DNA from: Uranotaenia lowii
Lineage: Eukaryota; Arthropoda; Insecta; Diptera; Culicidae
Length of the DNA: 64,000 nt
Direction: 5' to 3'
Assembly (NCBI RefSeq): GCF_029784155.1
Contig: NC_073691.1
Location: forward strand, 133,482,394 to 133,546,393
Under the pieces are notes generated by a model. That model worked only from the letters and a program-made list of their open reading frames with translations, made no database searches and was not told the DNA's origin. The position numbers and the translations under genes were made by a program. This document shows positions 24,595 to 40,093 of this stretch, piece after piece; the stretch's first letter is position 1; each line of letters begins with the position of its first letter.

Positions 24595-25308
24595 TGTTTG
24601 TTTGTTTGTTTGTTTGTTTGTTTGTCCTCTATAGACTCAGCCGTCTTAAGAGCTAGAGATCTGAAATTTGGCATGGATGTTCATTAGCACCAGGAAAGAT
24701 GAAAAATGTTTTCAGATTTTCGGATGACCCCTTCTAAAGGGGGTCGTCCATACAATACAAATATTGTTTTCGCGATATTGACGTTATTTTTCGTCGGATT
24801 GTATTGAAAATTTGCACATGAGTGTTTTGAAAGACGAGAAATCGATTTCAAGTGTCAAATTTTGTATAAGGGGTCAGCCAAAGGGGCCGTCCATATAAAC
24901 TATTTAATATTTTTGCGATATTAGCGTCATTATACATCGGATTTTGATGAAAATTTGCATATGACTGTTTTGAAGAACGAGCAATCGATATCCGTTATCA
25001 AATTTAGGGACAGGGGTAGGCCAAAGGAGTCGACCATTTCAACTGTTAAATGTTTTTTGCGATATTGGCGTTATTATACATTGGACTGAGATGAAAATTG
25101 ATTCACGATAGTTTTGAGTGACAAGCAATCAATTTCAGTTATCAAATGCAGTGTAAGGGTCGTCCATATAACTTTTCAAATTTTTAGTGATATTGACGTT
25201 ATTATACATCGGATTTGTATGAAAATTTGAACATAGGAGTTATTAGAGACGAACAATTGATTCCACTCATCTAAATTTGAGTCAGGGGTCGTTCAAAGGG
25301 GTCGTCCA
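24595..25308 (+). mobile_element. Helitron-like fragment, same family as elements A and B
   Basis: It opens with (TTTG)n, TCCTCTATAGACTCAGCC and GAAATTTGGCATGG as in element B, then four units of about 140 bp marked by GTCGTCCAT-like boxes near 24882, 25023, 25155 and 25295. It stops abruptly at GTCGTCCA(C), where a hAT-like terminus begins. No CTAG 3' end is present. Confidence 0.65.
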
Positions 25309-25794
25309 CAGGGCCGTAGGAAGAATCGACTCATGGGGGGGGTTTTGGTGTCAGATTTTTACCTATGATTTTTTGCTAAAAAACGCACGAAAAATTCGCA
25401 TTAAATCGTAACTTTAGAAAAGTGGTCCTTAGCCTAAACAGTGAGCTGAATTTTTAAATTGCACCATAGATTAAGTTCTTTTTAGAGTAGCCTTGAATTT
25501 CTTTTGAAAAAACTTATTCTTTACTCAAATCAAACAAGCCCAATCTTGCAAACTCTTTTGCAAATTCTAAGATTCTAACTTTTGATGAAAATTAATCAAA
25601 TTTAAAAAAACAGTAAGAGATTAAAAATTTTCGGGTCAAACATTCATGATGCAAACTTGAACTAAATTTATGATTTTGATTTGAAATTTGGCTTTAAAAA
25701 CACTGCAATACTTATAATGTTAAACAAAACTTCGAGAAAATATAAAATTTTGAGCAGATTTTTTGGGTGAAGATCAGGTTTCTTTAACAGCAAA
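25309..25794. other. hAT-like terminus with poly-G, then AT-rich filler
   Basis: CAGGGCCGTAGGAAGAATC followed by CTCATGGGGGGGG resembles the CAGGGGCGG...GGGG ends seen at 18917 and 26858. Such CAG-starting, G-rich ends are typical of hAT-type non-autonomous elements. I could not find the opposite end, so the extent is unknown. Confidence 0.35.
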
Positions 25795-26610
25795 TCTATA
25801 TCTATATATATAAAAATGAATGTTTGTCTGTCTGTCTGTTCCCTATAGACTCGGAAACTACTGAACCGATCATCGTCAAAACTGGCATCTGAGGGTTTTT
25901 GAGGCCGGGGATGGTTTCTGTAATAGTCAAAACTCCATCCGACTTAAGGAAGGAGAGGCTTCCATACAAAATTTGTAGTTTTTCGGAACAAATTAAAGTC
26001 ATGACATCCATTTTCTTGAGATTTTTTTTTCCTTTGGGCGGTTTGTTTTTCGTCTCTATGGTCGAGGCGTCGCGAGCCAGCGTCCAAAAGGAAAGTAACC
26101 CAGGCATAGCATACTGATCAGTAGGAATATTTTGGCGCGTATTTCTCAACCAAGCATATTTTCAATGCAAGGGGTGGCGATATGAAGCCTTGATGTGATT
26201 TTTTTCTACTTGATTCCTAGATCATTTGTACAGCACATGGTTATGAATGACGCCTAGATGAGACCCAGATTGACATTTTGTCGGTCGAATAAAACATATA
26301 CATTTTTTTGCCAAGTTCTAAAATTGAAAAGTCATGACATCCATTTTTTAGAGATTTTCTTTTATTTGAGTGGTTTGTTTTTCGTCTCTATGGTCATGCA
26401 AACGTCGTCGCAAGTGGATAGTTACTAAAGCATACTGTTCATTAATCGCTTTAACAAACAGGCGCCTATTTCTCAACCAAGTACCTATGTTTCTAATGCA
26501 CGTGGGGGCGATATGCAACCTAGATGTGTTTTTTCTTGCTTAATTGCACGTGGTAATAAATAACGCCTAGATGTGACACGGATTGGTATTTTATCAATCA
26601 AATCAAAACC
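25795..26610 (+). mobile_element. Helitron-like element, second family (5' end present)
   Basis: The start TCTATATCTATATATATAA follows AAA, then GTCTGTCTGTCTG and CTATAGACTCGGAAACTACT, a 5' pattern common to insect Helitrons. Two diverged internal repeats (about 25985-26290 and 26325-26605) share CATGACATCCATTTT, GTTTTTCGTCTCTATGGTC, ATTTCTCAACCAAG and AACGCCTAGATG-like blocks at a period near 335 bases. No CTAG end is visible before the duplication begins at 26772. Confidence 0.55.
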
Positions 26611-26771
26611 AATTGAAAGATTTGCAAAAATATGTACTTCCATATTTAGTTCGTGTTAATGTAGGTAGCATTCGACTTTTCAATTAAGGAACATTAGAAC
26701 ATGTTTAAACGTTCATCTTTTTCTGTTAAAAAAATTAAAAATTATGTTTTCTTCTAGAAATTGTTACTTCG

Positions 26772-29524
26772 GTTGATTTCTTGGTATTGATACAAAGTTT
26801 TGGTGATGTGAGGTCTAAACATGGAACATCCAAGTCGAAAGTTTCCTATATTTGGACCAGGGGCGGTCCTAGAGTTGGCTCTTGGGGGGGGGGGGGTGAT
26901 TTTCCGAATTTTCAAAAATCAGTCATTAAGAAGTATCGGTACATATCTGGCGAAAAAACGTTTATTTTGAGAAACAGGGTGGAGGATAAAGGAGGGGGGG
27001 GGGGGGGGATTTTGCAGTTGCAAATAAAACTTGTATTTTGTAGGTTTGTATACTAGTAGGTTTGTAATTAAAAAAAATTGAAATTAAAGAAAAATAGTGA
27101 AATCTTTTAAGATATTTCCTCAATATGCTTATTTCGATCCTTTTATAAAACAATCTGCGAATCTTAGATGTTCACTACGAAAAAGTGTTGATAAAAAGAT
27201 AATTTTAGTAATTTTTACATTTGGCAGTTTAAAAATTATAACTAAGAATTCTTTAAAGAATTTTCTGATATAAATGTCATTACCCAAATGAAAATTCCAC
27301 ACACATTGTCTTAAAAGAAATTGTAAAAAAATCTTTAAGTTATCCACAATATTTTACTGGGAATCTTCATATCAGGGTAAGACCTGCACCCAAAATTTTA
27401 ATGATTTCGATTTTGCAACGATTCCAAAAACAATTATTTGAGAAAAGTGTTTAATAATAATTGCTATGCATTAAAACTGAATATTTAATTATTTTTTTGA
27501 AGTATTTTGCTGAATCGTTGTTCGAAAGTATCGAAGTATTATTAATTCTTGTTCATATTTTTTCAATTTTAAACTATAAATTTAATTATAAAATAAGATC
27601 ATCAAAATCATATCTGAAGTATGAAGCTTTTGGAACTTCATTTTTATTTGTTTTTTTTTCTTCTTAAATTTCAAGCTCTCATACTATATTTTTAATTTTG
27701 ATGGAACTGAATCAAGAAAAAGTGACTAATTTGCAACGAATAATTTATGAAAATGAAAAGTCGTATTTTTCTTCATGCTCTCAATATTTTTAAACTTTTT
27801 TATAATGTTTGAATTAAATAATAACATATCGAATAAAGAGTTAATTTCTAAAAGTTAAAAGATTTAAATATTTTAGTGAAAATTTATAATCAATTGCAAT
27901 TTAATAACCAACTTTCAGATTCAGAGCGGATTTTTTTTAACCTAAATTATTAAGCTGGATTTCTACTTAAATTTTTAAATATTGTTGTGTAGATGAGCTA
28001 AAAACGGTATCGGCGATATAATTGGTTGTGAATCCTGAAATCCAGCCTTGTTGGTAAAAAATTAGAAAAAGGTCTTCCGAATATTCAACTTGAGCGATCA
28101 CCTTGTTTCCGAGAAAATAGTAGAAGATGACGGCATAGTTTTTATGTTACCTGGGAAAAATTAAAACATAGGCAAGTTTTTGGAGCCTCTGTTTTAAAAA
28201 TTGATTTTGGAAATAAATTTCTGAACTGGATTTCAGATTTTATCCATAACCTCTAGTTTCAGAAGTAGTGTTTTGAGTGTTTTTCGAAAATTGAATAGAT
28301 ATCATTAGAGATATACCGAATAGTGAGAACAGCCGAATACCTACTATTGTCCCTTTTCAAGTATTCGGTAAAACTAATATTCTGAACATGAAAAATCGTA
28401 AATAAGCTTAAAATGTGTTCAAAAGTACCGTCTGCATCACCGAGTATTCTGCAAAAAATACCATTGTGAGTAATATTCTAAAAGTGATGATGGAATTGCA
28501 ATGCAAAAGTACTACCTAATCAAAGCAGGTAAAAACACATTTGTTTTCGTGCTTTGTATAGAATTTGAAGCATTACTGATATCAAGTTTCAACCAATAAT
28601 CTAAGTTTCACATTTTTAATGTAATTTTTTTTTAACATAAAATCCCCAGAATTGAAATTTCTTTTAATAATTTAAAACATAATTTGGTCTCAGAACAACT
28701 TTATCGTAACCATTTCTCACTTAATTAACTTAATTTTAAAAGTTTTAAATTAAAGAATTGATTTTTTTTATGAAAACCAATGATCATTATTCATATTGTT
28801 TAATTGTGATAACGGCTTAAAATTTATGAGGCCCTTCGAGCCAAAGGGGTATAAGTGCATAAAAGCTAATGAAAGACATAAAACATCACAGAAAATAAGC
28901 CTTGGAAAGAAAGAACACAATGATTTATTTAAAAAAAAAAGAAACATATTTCGAGAAAACACATTTTTAATTCTGTGTGTTTGGCAATTTTCCATACATT
29001 TATTTAAAATTTTTATTTCTTTTTCAAAAGTAAAAGTATGTAAATTGAAATTCTAAATTTCTGAAAATTACCAAATATACTTTGATTTATGAAGAATCGA
29101 TTTATATCATTGAACCAAAATCGGTCATTTTTTCTACGTCGAAGCTTATACGATCAAAGCTCCTTTTTTCAAAAACGTTCCACAATAAGAAATTATTTAA
29201 AAAAAAAACAAAAACGTTCCAAAATCAGAAATTATTCAAAAAAAAATATTCTGAAATTTAAATGTTTCTTTTTAAATTAAAATGGTCTAGACAGTTTCGA
29301 TATCTTTAATTCAGAAAAAAATATGGCCTTTTTAGAATCTCAAATTGAGATGCATTCTGTAATCGAAGCTTGCAATGAAAAATGAACCAAAATATGGAAA
29401 TGGACTATTGGCAACAAAAATCCAATCTGTCCAGCTGGACATCTGGGGGAGGGGTGTAGGGGTTGCCAAATGTCCACACTTGTGCACGGAGAGGGAGGAG
29501 GGGGGGTAAAAATCTCATTTTTCT
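26772..29524. repeat. Direct duplication, copy 2 (2753 bp), abutting the assembly gap
   Basis: Aligns with 18831-21581 throughout, again with a hAT-like CAGGGGCGGTCCTAG at 26858 and poly-G runs at 26884-26896 and 26994-27008. Similarity is still complete where the N run starts, so the true right boundary is hidden. Homopolymer-only differences fit either a very recent duplication or an assembly error. Confidence 0.9.
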
Positions 29525-29525
29525 A

Positions 29526-30025
29526 NNNNNNNNNNNNNNNNNNNNNNNNNNNNNNNNNNNNNNNNNNNNNNNNNNNNNNNNNNNNNNNNNNNNNNNNNNN
29601 NNNNNNNNNNNNNNNNNNNNNNNNNNNNNNNNNNNNNNNNNNNNNNNNNNNNNNNNNNNNNNNNNNNNNNNNNNNNNNNNNNNNNNNNNNNNNNNNNNNN
29701 NNNNNNNNNNNNNNNNNNNNNNNNNNNNNNNNNNNNNNNNNNNNNNNNNNNNNNNNNNNNNNNNNNNNNNNNNNNNNNNNNNNNNNNNNNNNNNNNNNNN
29801 NNNNNNNNNNNNNNNNNNNNNNNNNNNNNNNNNNNNNNNNNNNNNNNNNNNNNNNNNNNNNNNNNNNNNNNNNNNNNNNNNNNNNNNNNNNNNNNNNNNN
29901 NNNNNNNNNNNNNNNNNNNNNNNNNNNNNNNNNNNNNNNNNNNNNNNNNNNNNNNNNNNNNNNNNNNNNNNNNNNNNNNNNNNNNNNNNNNNNNNNNNNN
30001 NNNNNNNNNNNNNNNNNNNNNNNNN
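29526..30025. other. Assembly gap of exactly 500 N
   Basis: A round-number N run marks a scaffold join of unknown true length. It lies directly at the end of duplication copy 2. Reading frames that cross it are meaningless. Confidence 0.99.
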
Positions 30026-32740
<2,715 letters not shown>

Positions 32741-32756
<16 letters not shown>

Positions 32757-35700
32757 TCCTCCGCCCCGTAAAGATGCTCCGGATCTGCAGCTTTACCCGA
32801 TTCTCTCACGTCCACGATTGCCAGCTTCGCCACCGGTCTTTTCAGGATTCCCATGTTTCCAGTTTGAACATATGCCTGACGCGTCCTTCCATCTTTCCCT
32901 GGAACTGTACGTACGACCTTGCCACGGATCCAACGGTTACGAATACCATCATCAGCTATGAACACAAGGTCACCGGGTACTATAGGCTTCACGTCATCGT
33001 ACCATTTTGTCCTTCGATTGAGTGTTGGGAGATATTCTTTCACCCATCTTTGCCAGAATGTATCCAGCAACTTCTGACACTGATTCCAACCGCTGGTCAA
33101 TGCTTCTCGTTCGCTGGTTGGACGCTTTTCGGATTGTTTGGCACCATGGGAATCAAGCAGCAAAAAATGGTTGGGTGTCAAAGATTCCTGGTCAGCTGTT
33201 TCCAAGGGGAGGTGTGTCAAAGGCCTGGAGTTGACTATGGATTCTGCTTCACAAAGAACAGTGACAAAGACTTCGTCGGTCGGAGAACGTGATTCATGTA
33301 GTGCATTCATTGCCACCTTCACCGTGCGCACCATCCTCTCCCACGCACCGCCCATGTGCGGAGAGGAGGGGGGATTGAAGAACCATTCGGTTTCCGCGTT
33401 CGTGAACGTCGAAGCTAACCCTTCATTCAGCATCTTAATTTCGTTCCGGAGCTCGCGACTCGCGCCGACAAAGTTCGTGCCATTGTCACTGAATACCTTC
33501 AGTGGGGGTCCACGGCGTGCGATGAATCGGCGTATAGCAAGTTTACAGGCCTCAGTTGACAAAGATGTGACCGCTTCTAGGTGCACCGCTCTCACCACCA
33601 GACAGGTGAATAAGGCCACCCACCTCTTGACGTTGGATCGCCCAATCTTGATCGAATACGGACCGAAGTAATCGATGCCTACTATGGAAAACGGCCTTCC
33701 TCCCGGTGTCACTCGTTCTTCCGGAAGAGGCGCCATTCGTGGTGCTTCCTGTTTCGCCTTGTACACCTTACACCAACAGCATCCTTTCGCCACCCGACGT
33801 ACAACGGCTCTGAGTTCGGAAATGTAGAACTTTTGCCGCAACTCGTTCACAACGGTCTCACCGTAACTATGCGCATATTTCCTGTGGTACCAATCTACTA
33901 GCAACTCCGTTACACGATGACCTTTGGGCAAAATGATGGGGTACTTGGCGTCAAACGCGGCAAACGGCGAATACTCGGTTCTGCTCTGCATTCTAACTAT
34001 TCCCGTTTCGTCTACAAACGGCGACAGCTTACGAAGAGGACTGGTTTTCCCTAGCTTGCAGCTTAAGTTTTTGGGATCCGACTTGAGTTTTTTCAATATG
34101 ATGATTTCATCCGGGTACGCCTCACTTTGAGCAAGACGCCATAGAGCTCTTTCAGCGCACTGGAAGTCAATCTGACTCAGTTCGCCCACCGTAGTTGATT
34201 TTTCCACCTGGCCAGTTTTTCTAACGTGATTCCTCCAACTGAACATAAACGATACGGTCCGCAAAAGACGTTCCCACTTGGAAAACTTTCCTAGATCGTA
34301 CAACTGGTCCTCCACTTCTCGATGCGCATGTACTGGTCGCAGTTCCTCGACGATCTCAACTGGCTTAACCACCTTCTGTGGCCATTCCGCTTCGGCAAGG
34401 TACAGAAACTCTGGCCCGATGAACCACCTACTATCCGATTTCAAACAGGGACCTTTTCCCCATTTTGTCGCCTCGTCCGCTACGTTTTCTTTGGTAGGGA
34501 CCCAGCGCCACTCATCAACGTTGGTCAGTTCTTGGATTTCACCCACTCGAAACGCCACGTACGGCCGATACTTCATGGCATCCGACTTGATCCATGACAA
34601 TACTGTGCTGGAATCGCTCCAAAAGAACTTTTGCTTGATTGGAATAGAGTGTCCTTGGGCAATTGATTTAGACAATCGGCTACCGATTACTGCTGCTTCC
34701 AGCTCCAAGCGGGGCATTGATAACGGCTTCAATGGAGCCACTCTAGCCTTGGAAGATACTAAAACACATCGAGGCTGTCCACAGTCAACTATCCGGAAGT
34801 ATGCCACCGCAGAATACGCGTTCTCTCCTGCATCAACAAATACGTGCATCTGCAACGTTTGATAACTATCTTTCGCATAATTAGGAAAGTAGCAACGAGG
34901 GATTCTAACTACATCCATCTCTCGGAACACATCTAACCATCTCGTCCATAGTGATTCGATCTCCGGTGGGACTGGATCATCCCAGCCCACAGAGTTTCTC
35001 CACAACGCTTGGATCAACACCTTGGCCTGTATCAAAAAATGCGCAAGTAAGCCTAAAGGGTCAAACAGACTCATGACGAATTTCAATATCATTCTTTTCG
35101 AGAGAACTACTTTTCCGGCAATTAATTGTTGTAAGTCATCCCGTAGCAGAACTCTGTAGCCGAACTGATCGCTGTCTGGATACCAAGTCATACCAAGTAC
35201 GCGTTCGCTTTGGTACACTGTGTTGTCGCTAAATTGCTTCGGTTCCGTAACACATTCTTGTCCAAGTTGGGAAAGAACTTGACTCGAATTCGATAGAAAA
35301 TTCCTTAACTCCATACCTGCTGACGAGTGTATCATACGAACCGTTTGGGTAAGTTCAACGACTTCTTCCAGGGTGTCCCTGCTATCCGCGTAGTCGTCCA
35401 CATAGTGGCCCTCGATTATGGCCTCGACTGCATCCGGATACTGCTCCTCCCATCGTTTAGCGTTAGAATTCTTCACGTGCTGCGCCGAGCAGGGTGAGCA
35501 CGTAGCACCGAACGTGGCCACGTCCATCACGTACACTTCCGGTAGCGAATTCGGTTCCTCGGACCACAAAAATCTTTGCGCTTGCTGATCCTCCCGTCGA
35601 ATTTTCACCTGGTGGTACATTTCTCGAATGTCCCCAGTAACACACACTTGTCTTTGCCGGAAACGGTACAAAACAGTCGGCAACGCAGTTAACATGTCCG

Positions 35701-38700
35701 GACCTTTCAGGAGCATATCATTCAAACAAACGTTTCCGGATTTCGCTGCCGCATCCCAGACGATGCGTAGTTTCCCAGGCTTCTTAGGGTTGGTGACCAC
35801 ACTAATCGGGAGGTACCATGTTCTGTAGGGGTCTGACTCATTTAGCTCCTGATCGCTAGCTTTATGAGCGTACCCTTTGGCCAAGTAGTCTTGTATCTGC
35901 TTATTCACCTTCAGACGTAGCTCGGGATCCTTACTCAATTTTCGCTGCAGACATTGATTCCGCCTTTCAGCCATACCACGGCTTGGAGGAAAGTTAAACT
36001 TTTCGTAGCGCCAAAGTAGGCCCGTTTCGTAATGCCCGTCTTCACGAAGACGAGTGGTTCTGTTCAAAATATCCACCGCCCGTCGATCGTTTCCTGATTG
36101 CGCGACTGGGGTCGCCGAGATGCCCAGGCGTTCAACAGCGAAAAATCCTTTCACGAGATCGTGCAAAATGGGCTCATTTTTATTCTCTGGACACTCAGCG
36201 ATGTGCAAAGACGGAGAAACCTTCAGTTCTTGCGAGCACTTACTGGAACCACTAACGTTGCCACAAATCGTCCACCCTATTCTGGATTTCAACGCCACCG
36301 GCTCGTGTGCTTGACCTTCACGTCTGTTTACTGGTACTGCAGCCTTGAAATTGTCCAGTCCAATCAATATTTTCGGGATTGCGTCCTGGTAACTATCCAC
36401 TGGTAGTTTTTCCAAATAAGGATACCGTCGAACCAAATAATCATAACAAAGCGATTGCACCGGCAGATCGAGTTTTTCAACCGTGCGTACGCCTTGAAGT
36501 GGTACACGTTTTTCACTGCGCAATCCAGAAATCTCCAGATTCACTTTTCTTGAGCTTTTTTCACTCCGAGTCACGTTCGCTGTCCAGATCATACAGAGCG
36601 GAAGATGAACACCATCAATACCTAACTGATCCGCCACGGATTGTTCCAAAAGCGTCGTCGACGAGCCATCGTCGAGGAAGGCGAATGTATGCAGTTTGAT
36701 GGCTCCGTTGTACAAAATAACCGGCACAATTCGAAATAATGTGGATGATTTCATCTGCTGATGAAATGCAATCGTCGCTGAAGAGCTCTCCTTCGGTTGG
36801 CCTGGGTGTAGTAGGGTATGGTGTTCCAGATCGCAATCAGCGATCTCACACCTGCGCTTCGATTTGCAAATCCACTTCCCATGTGGAATCAGGCACTTGT
36901 GACACAACTTGTGCTCAGACACTAGCTTCCAACGATCGGGGACTGTTAACGCTTTATAGTCCAGGCAGTCTCGAATTCGATGCGTAGTACTACGGCAGAC
37001 AAAACACGGTTTTGATTCGTTCTGCGGCCGAGGTTGTTCCTTTTTGGTGAAACGATCACTACGTACCTCCTGCGGTTGAACATGAGTGTGGATGAAGGCC
37101 GTGTCTCGATCTTTCTTTTCCGGTTTCGTTGGTCTATTCGATGGAGCTTCATACGTGAACGTAACATCGTTGGCAGCTGAGACAAGAACCGAGATGTAGT
37201 CGCAAAAAACTTCCAAATCCACTTTGTCCATTCTTCTCATGTGCAAAGACCAGTCAAGACGATAATTAGCTGGAAGCTTTTGCACAAGCTCGTGCATCAG
37301 GCTGGGGTTGGTTAGATGTGACCGTAGATTCGCAGACCTCATATGGCCCACCAGGTTCTGAACCGCTACACCAAAATTGATGAGTGTTTCCAGCCGATCG
37401 GGTTTAGGCGCGGGCGTGCTCCTGACTTTCTGCAGCAAGACTTGTACTAGTCGTTCCGGGTTTCCAAATAAATTCTCCAACATCGACATCACCAGTGGAA
37501 CCGATGCAGGTTCGTATAAATTACTCCGAACCGCGTCGAGTGCGCTTCCCTTGAGCGACTTCTGCAACCGCAGCAGATTCTCCGAATCCGAAAAGCCACA
37601 AACACTGGTTGAATTCCTATAGCTGGAAATAAACTGCGACCAATCTTCGGGATTGCCATTGAAAACTGGTAACTCCTTATAACCCACTTGCCTGGCCGCT
37701 AGCTGACGTTGAAATCGATTCCAGTTCCCGTCATGTTCTCCTGCTGGTTGGTCGTTGTTCGTCGGATGCTCATATCTCGGTTGATATTCCATCGGTTGAT
37801 TGTGAGCCATCGACGTGATCGGATGGGCAACAGGGAATGGCACGGCATTCAATGGCGGGGGCACTGGTTCCCATCGTTGATTGTAGCCGGCGGGAATGTT
37901 CGGTTGTTTGACTTTGGTCCCAATGGTTGGCAAACTCGATACTATCGGAGCTCCCGTACAATATGACACCATGGGAAAAGCCGGGTAATTGTTTCCCGTT
38001 ACAACTGGTTGGTGGAGTGTGGATGTCATTTGTGGGACAAAGGAATTTGGTGGCAAAAACTGTGAATATGCAGGGAACTGCAAAGCTTCGGCACTAGCGG
38101 GGTTCACTTGCGTCGTTGGCAACATACCTGGCCTATTCTTCTTCACTGTTCCAGTGTAAACGGCGTTGTTCGTTGAAGTGACTGCTGGCAGCTGGGTCCC
38201 AGCTTGTGTACCAATACCTGCATGGATGCCAGATGGTGCTTGAGTTGTTTCTGCCACCGCCGTACCCATCTGCAGAACCGGGTTTTGGTATAACCACTGC
38301 TGTACCTTACTGTCGGTGCTCTTCAAGCTTCTCCTACTCCGAACACTCACATCACCGTCTTCAGCTGCAGCTTCTTGTGCCAGCAAGGCATATTTTTTGG
38401 CGACGTTGTTTAGCTGCACTTTTTCTTTCTCCTCCAGTATTTGCATTTGCACGATCTTCTCCTCGTCCAACTTTCTCATTCGAAGAGTGAGTCGTGAAGC
38501 TGATGACATTCCGGACTTGCTCGAACGAGATGACGTTCCCTTTTTAGCTGCAGCGCTACAATCCGCGCACGTCCATGGATGATCTTTAATGGACGAATCC
38601 ACTCCGACGCACGAAAAATGTCCCCACCTGGAACACACGTCACAGGCCACCATGGTCTGCTCTTCGTCAGGTTTCGAGCACATCATGCAGTTATGATGCG

Positions 38701-38743
38701 TCTCATCGTTTCCATCAACGTTTGCGATTCGGTTGCAGGACAT
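32741..38743 (-). CDS. BEL/Pao Gag-Pol polyprotein with N-terminal PHD finger, 2000 residues
   Basis: Start chosen at the ATG at 38743 (MSCNRIANVD), just inside the 5' LTR; the frame is open for 48 more codons into the LTR (ATG at 38887). Domains: C4HC3 PHD finger (Cys19, Cys22, Cys34, Cys37, His42, Cys45, Cys59, Cys62); coiled-coil-like basic/acidic helix about 85-125; Pro/Thr-rich linker to 350; Gag DUF1759-like about 355-520; zinc knuckle Cys580, Cys583, His588, Cys593, then a second Cys/His cluster 614-642; aspartic protease LDDGSS at 690-695; reverse transcriptase about 985-1200 with YVDDY at 1114-1118; Pao-type region about 1195-1260; RNase H with D1304, E1349, D1377, D1423; integrase zinc site H1620, H1625, C1655/C1658 and core D1691, D1753, E1802; C-terminal DUF5641-like domain. 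All catalytic residues are present. It copies its RNA into DNA and integrates it. Confidence 0.95.
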
Positions 38744-38786
38744 TTTGCTCCTCCCGAATCCGGAATGTTGATAATTTTTTGTAATT

Positions 38787-39481
38787 TGTTGTTGCCGCGA
38801 GAAAATACACCACCGTTCCGTCAGCGAAAATGGTTTATTTAGGCTACAAAACTGTAGATAATATTTAGTTTTTGGATTATGACACATTTTAGGTTTTGAA
38901 AGAAAAAATACTCACAATTATCAGTGGCGAGAATATAAATTCTTGGCGCACAACAATCAAACTCGAAACTTCAACGTGGTTGAATTTATGCTTTGGCAAA
39001 CCTGGAGGCAAGAATATTCTATCAAATGGGTGATACATTTTTCATAAAGTTGTGACTTACAATTGCTTTAGCGATTACAATTCTGCAAATTTTAAGTAAT
39101 TTCACAATGCGATATTGCCAACGAAATCTAACCTAGAATCGGAAAATATTTAGGCGAATTTCCCAACGAAACCGAGTTTTGTTACTTACGATTTTTTCCA
39201 GTTGCTGTAACTGTTGAAAACAAATCGTTTTTAAAGGCAATTCACCACTTCAAACTTAACTAAAAATTATAATTCTCGAGGAATATAAAACTCCGGCTGA
39301 ACCACGTTGATTTTTAATAAAGCAGTTTTCTTCTCAACTCTTCTGACTATCTACTTCCTTCTTCTATATCTGACAATCTACTTTACATTTTCCTTTCTAT
39401 CTTTTACTTCCTCTTCTTAATCATTTCACCTCCTACACGCTCAGCTTCTAAAACCAACCGATGGTTTAATCCGTGGCAACA
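38787..39481 (-). repeat. 5' LTR of the BEL/Pao element
   Basis: 695 bp; for a - strand element this copy carries the promoter. The Gag-Pol frame is open back into it as far as the ATG at 38887, so translation could in principle begin within LTR-derived leader sequence. Confidence 0.93.
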
Positions 39482-40039
<558 letters not shown>

Positions 40040-40093
40040 TTAAATAATAAATATCCTAATTTTTAATTTTTATTAATGATTAAACCGTAAATA

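Noticed and set aside
17019..24623. CRISPR-like spacing of repeats in the Helitron region
   Set aside because: Units are 140 bp, diverged and contiguous, without constant short repeats and unique spacers; the genome is eukaryotic.
33138..34862. Long + strand frames opposite BEL pol (for example 33138-33671 and 34278-34862)
   Set aside because: They are antisense shadows of the intact - strand Gag-Pol frame with no domains of their own.
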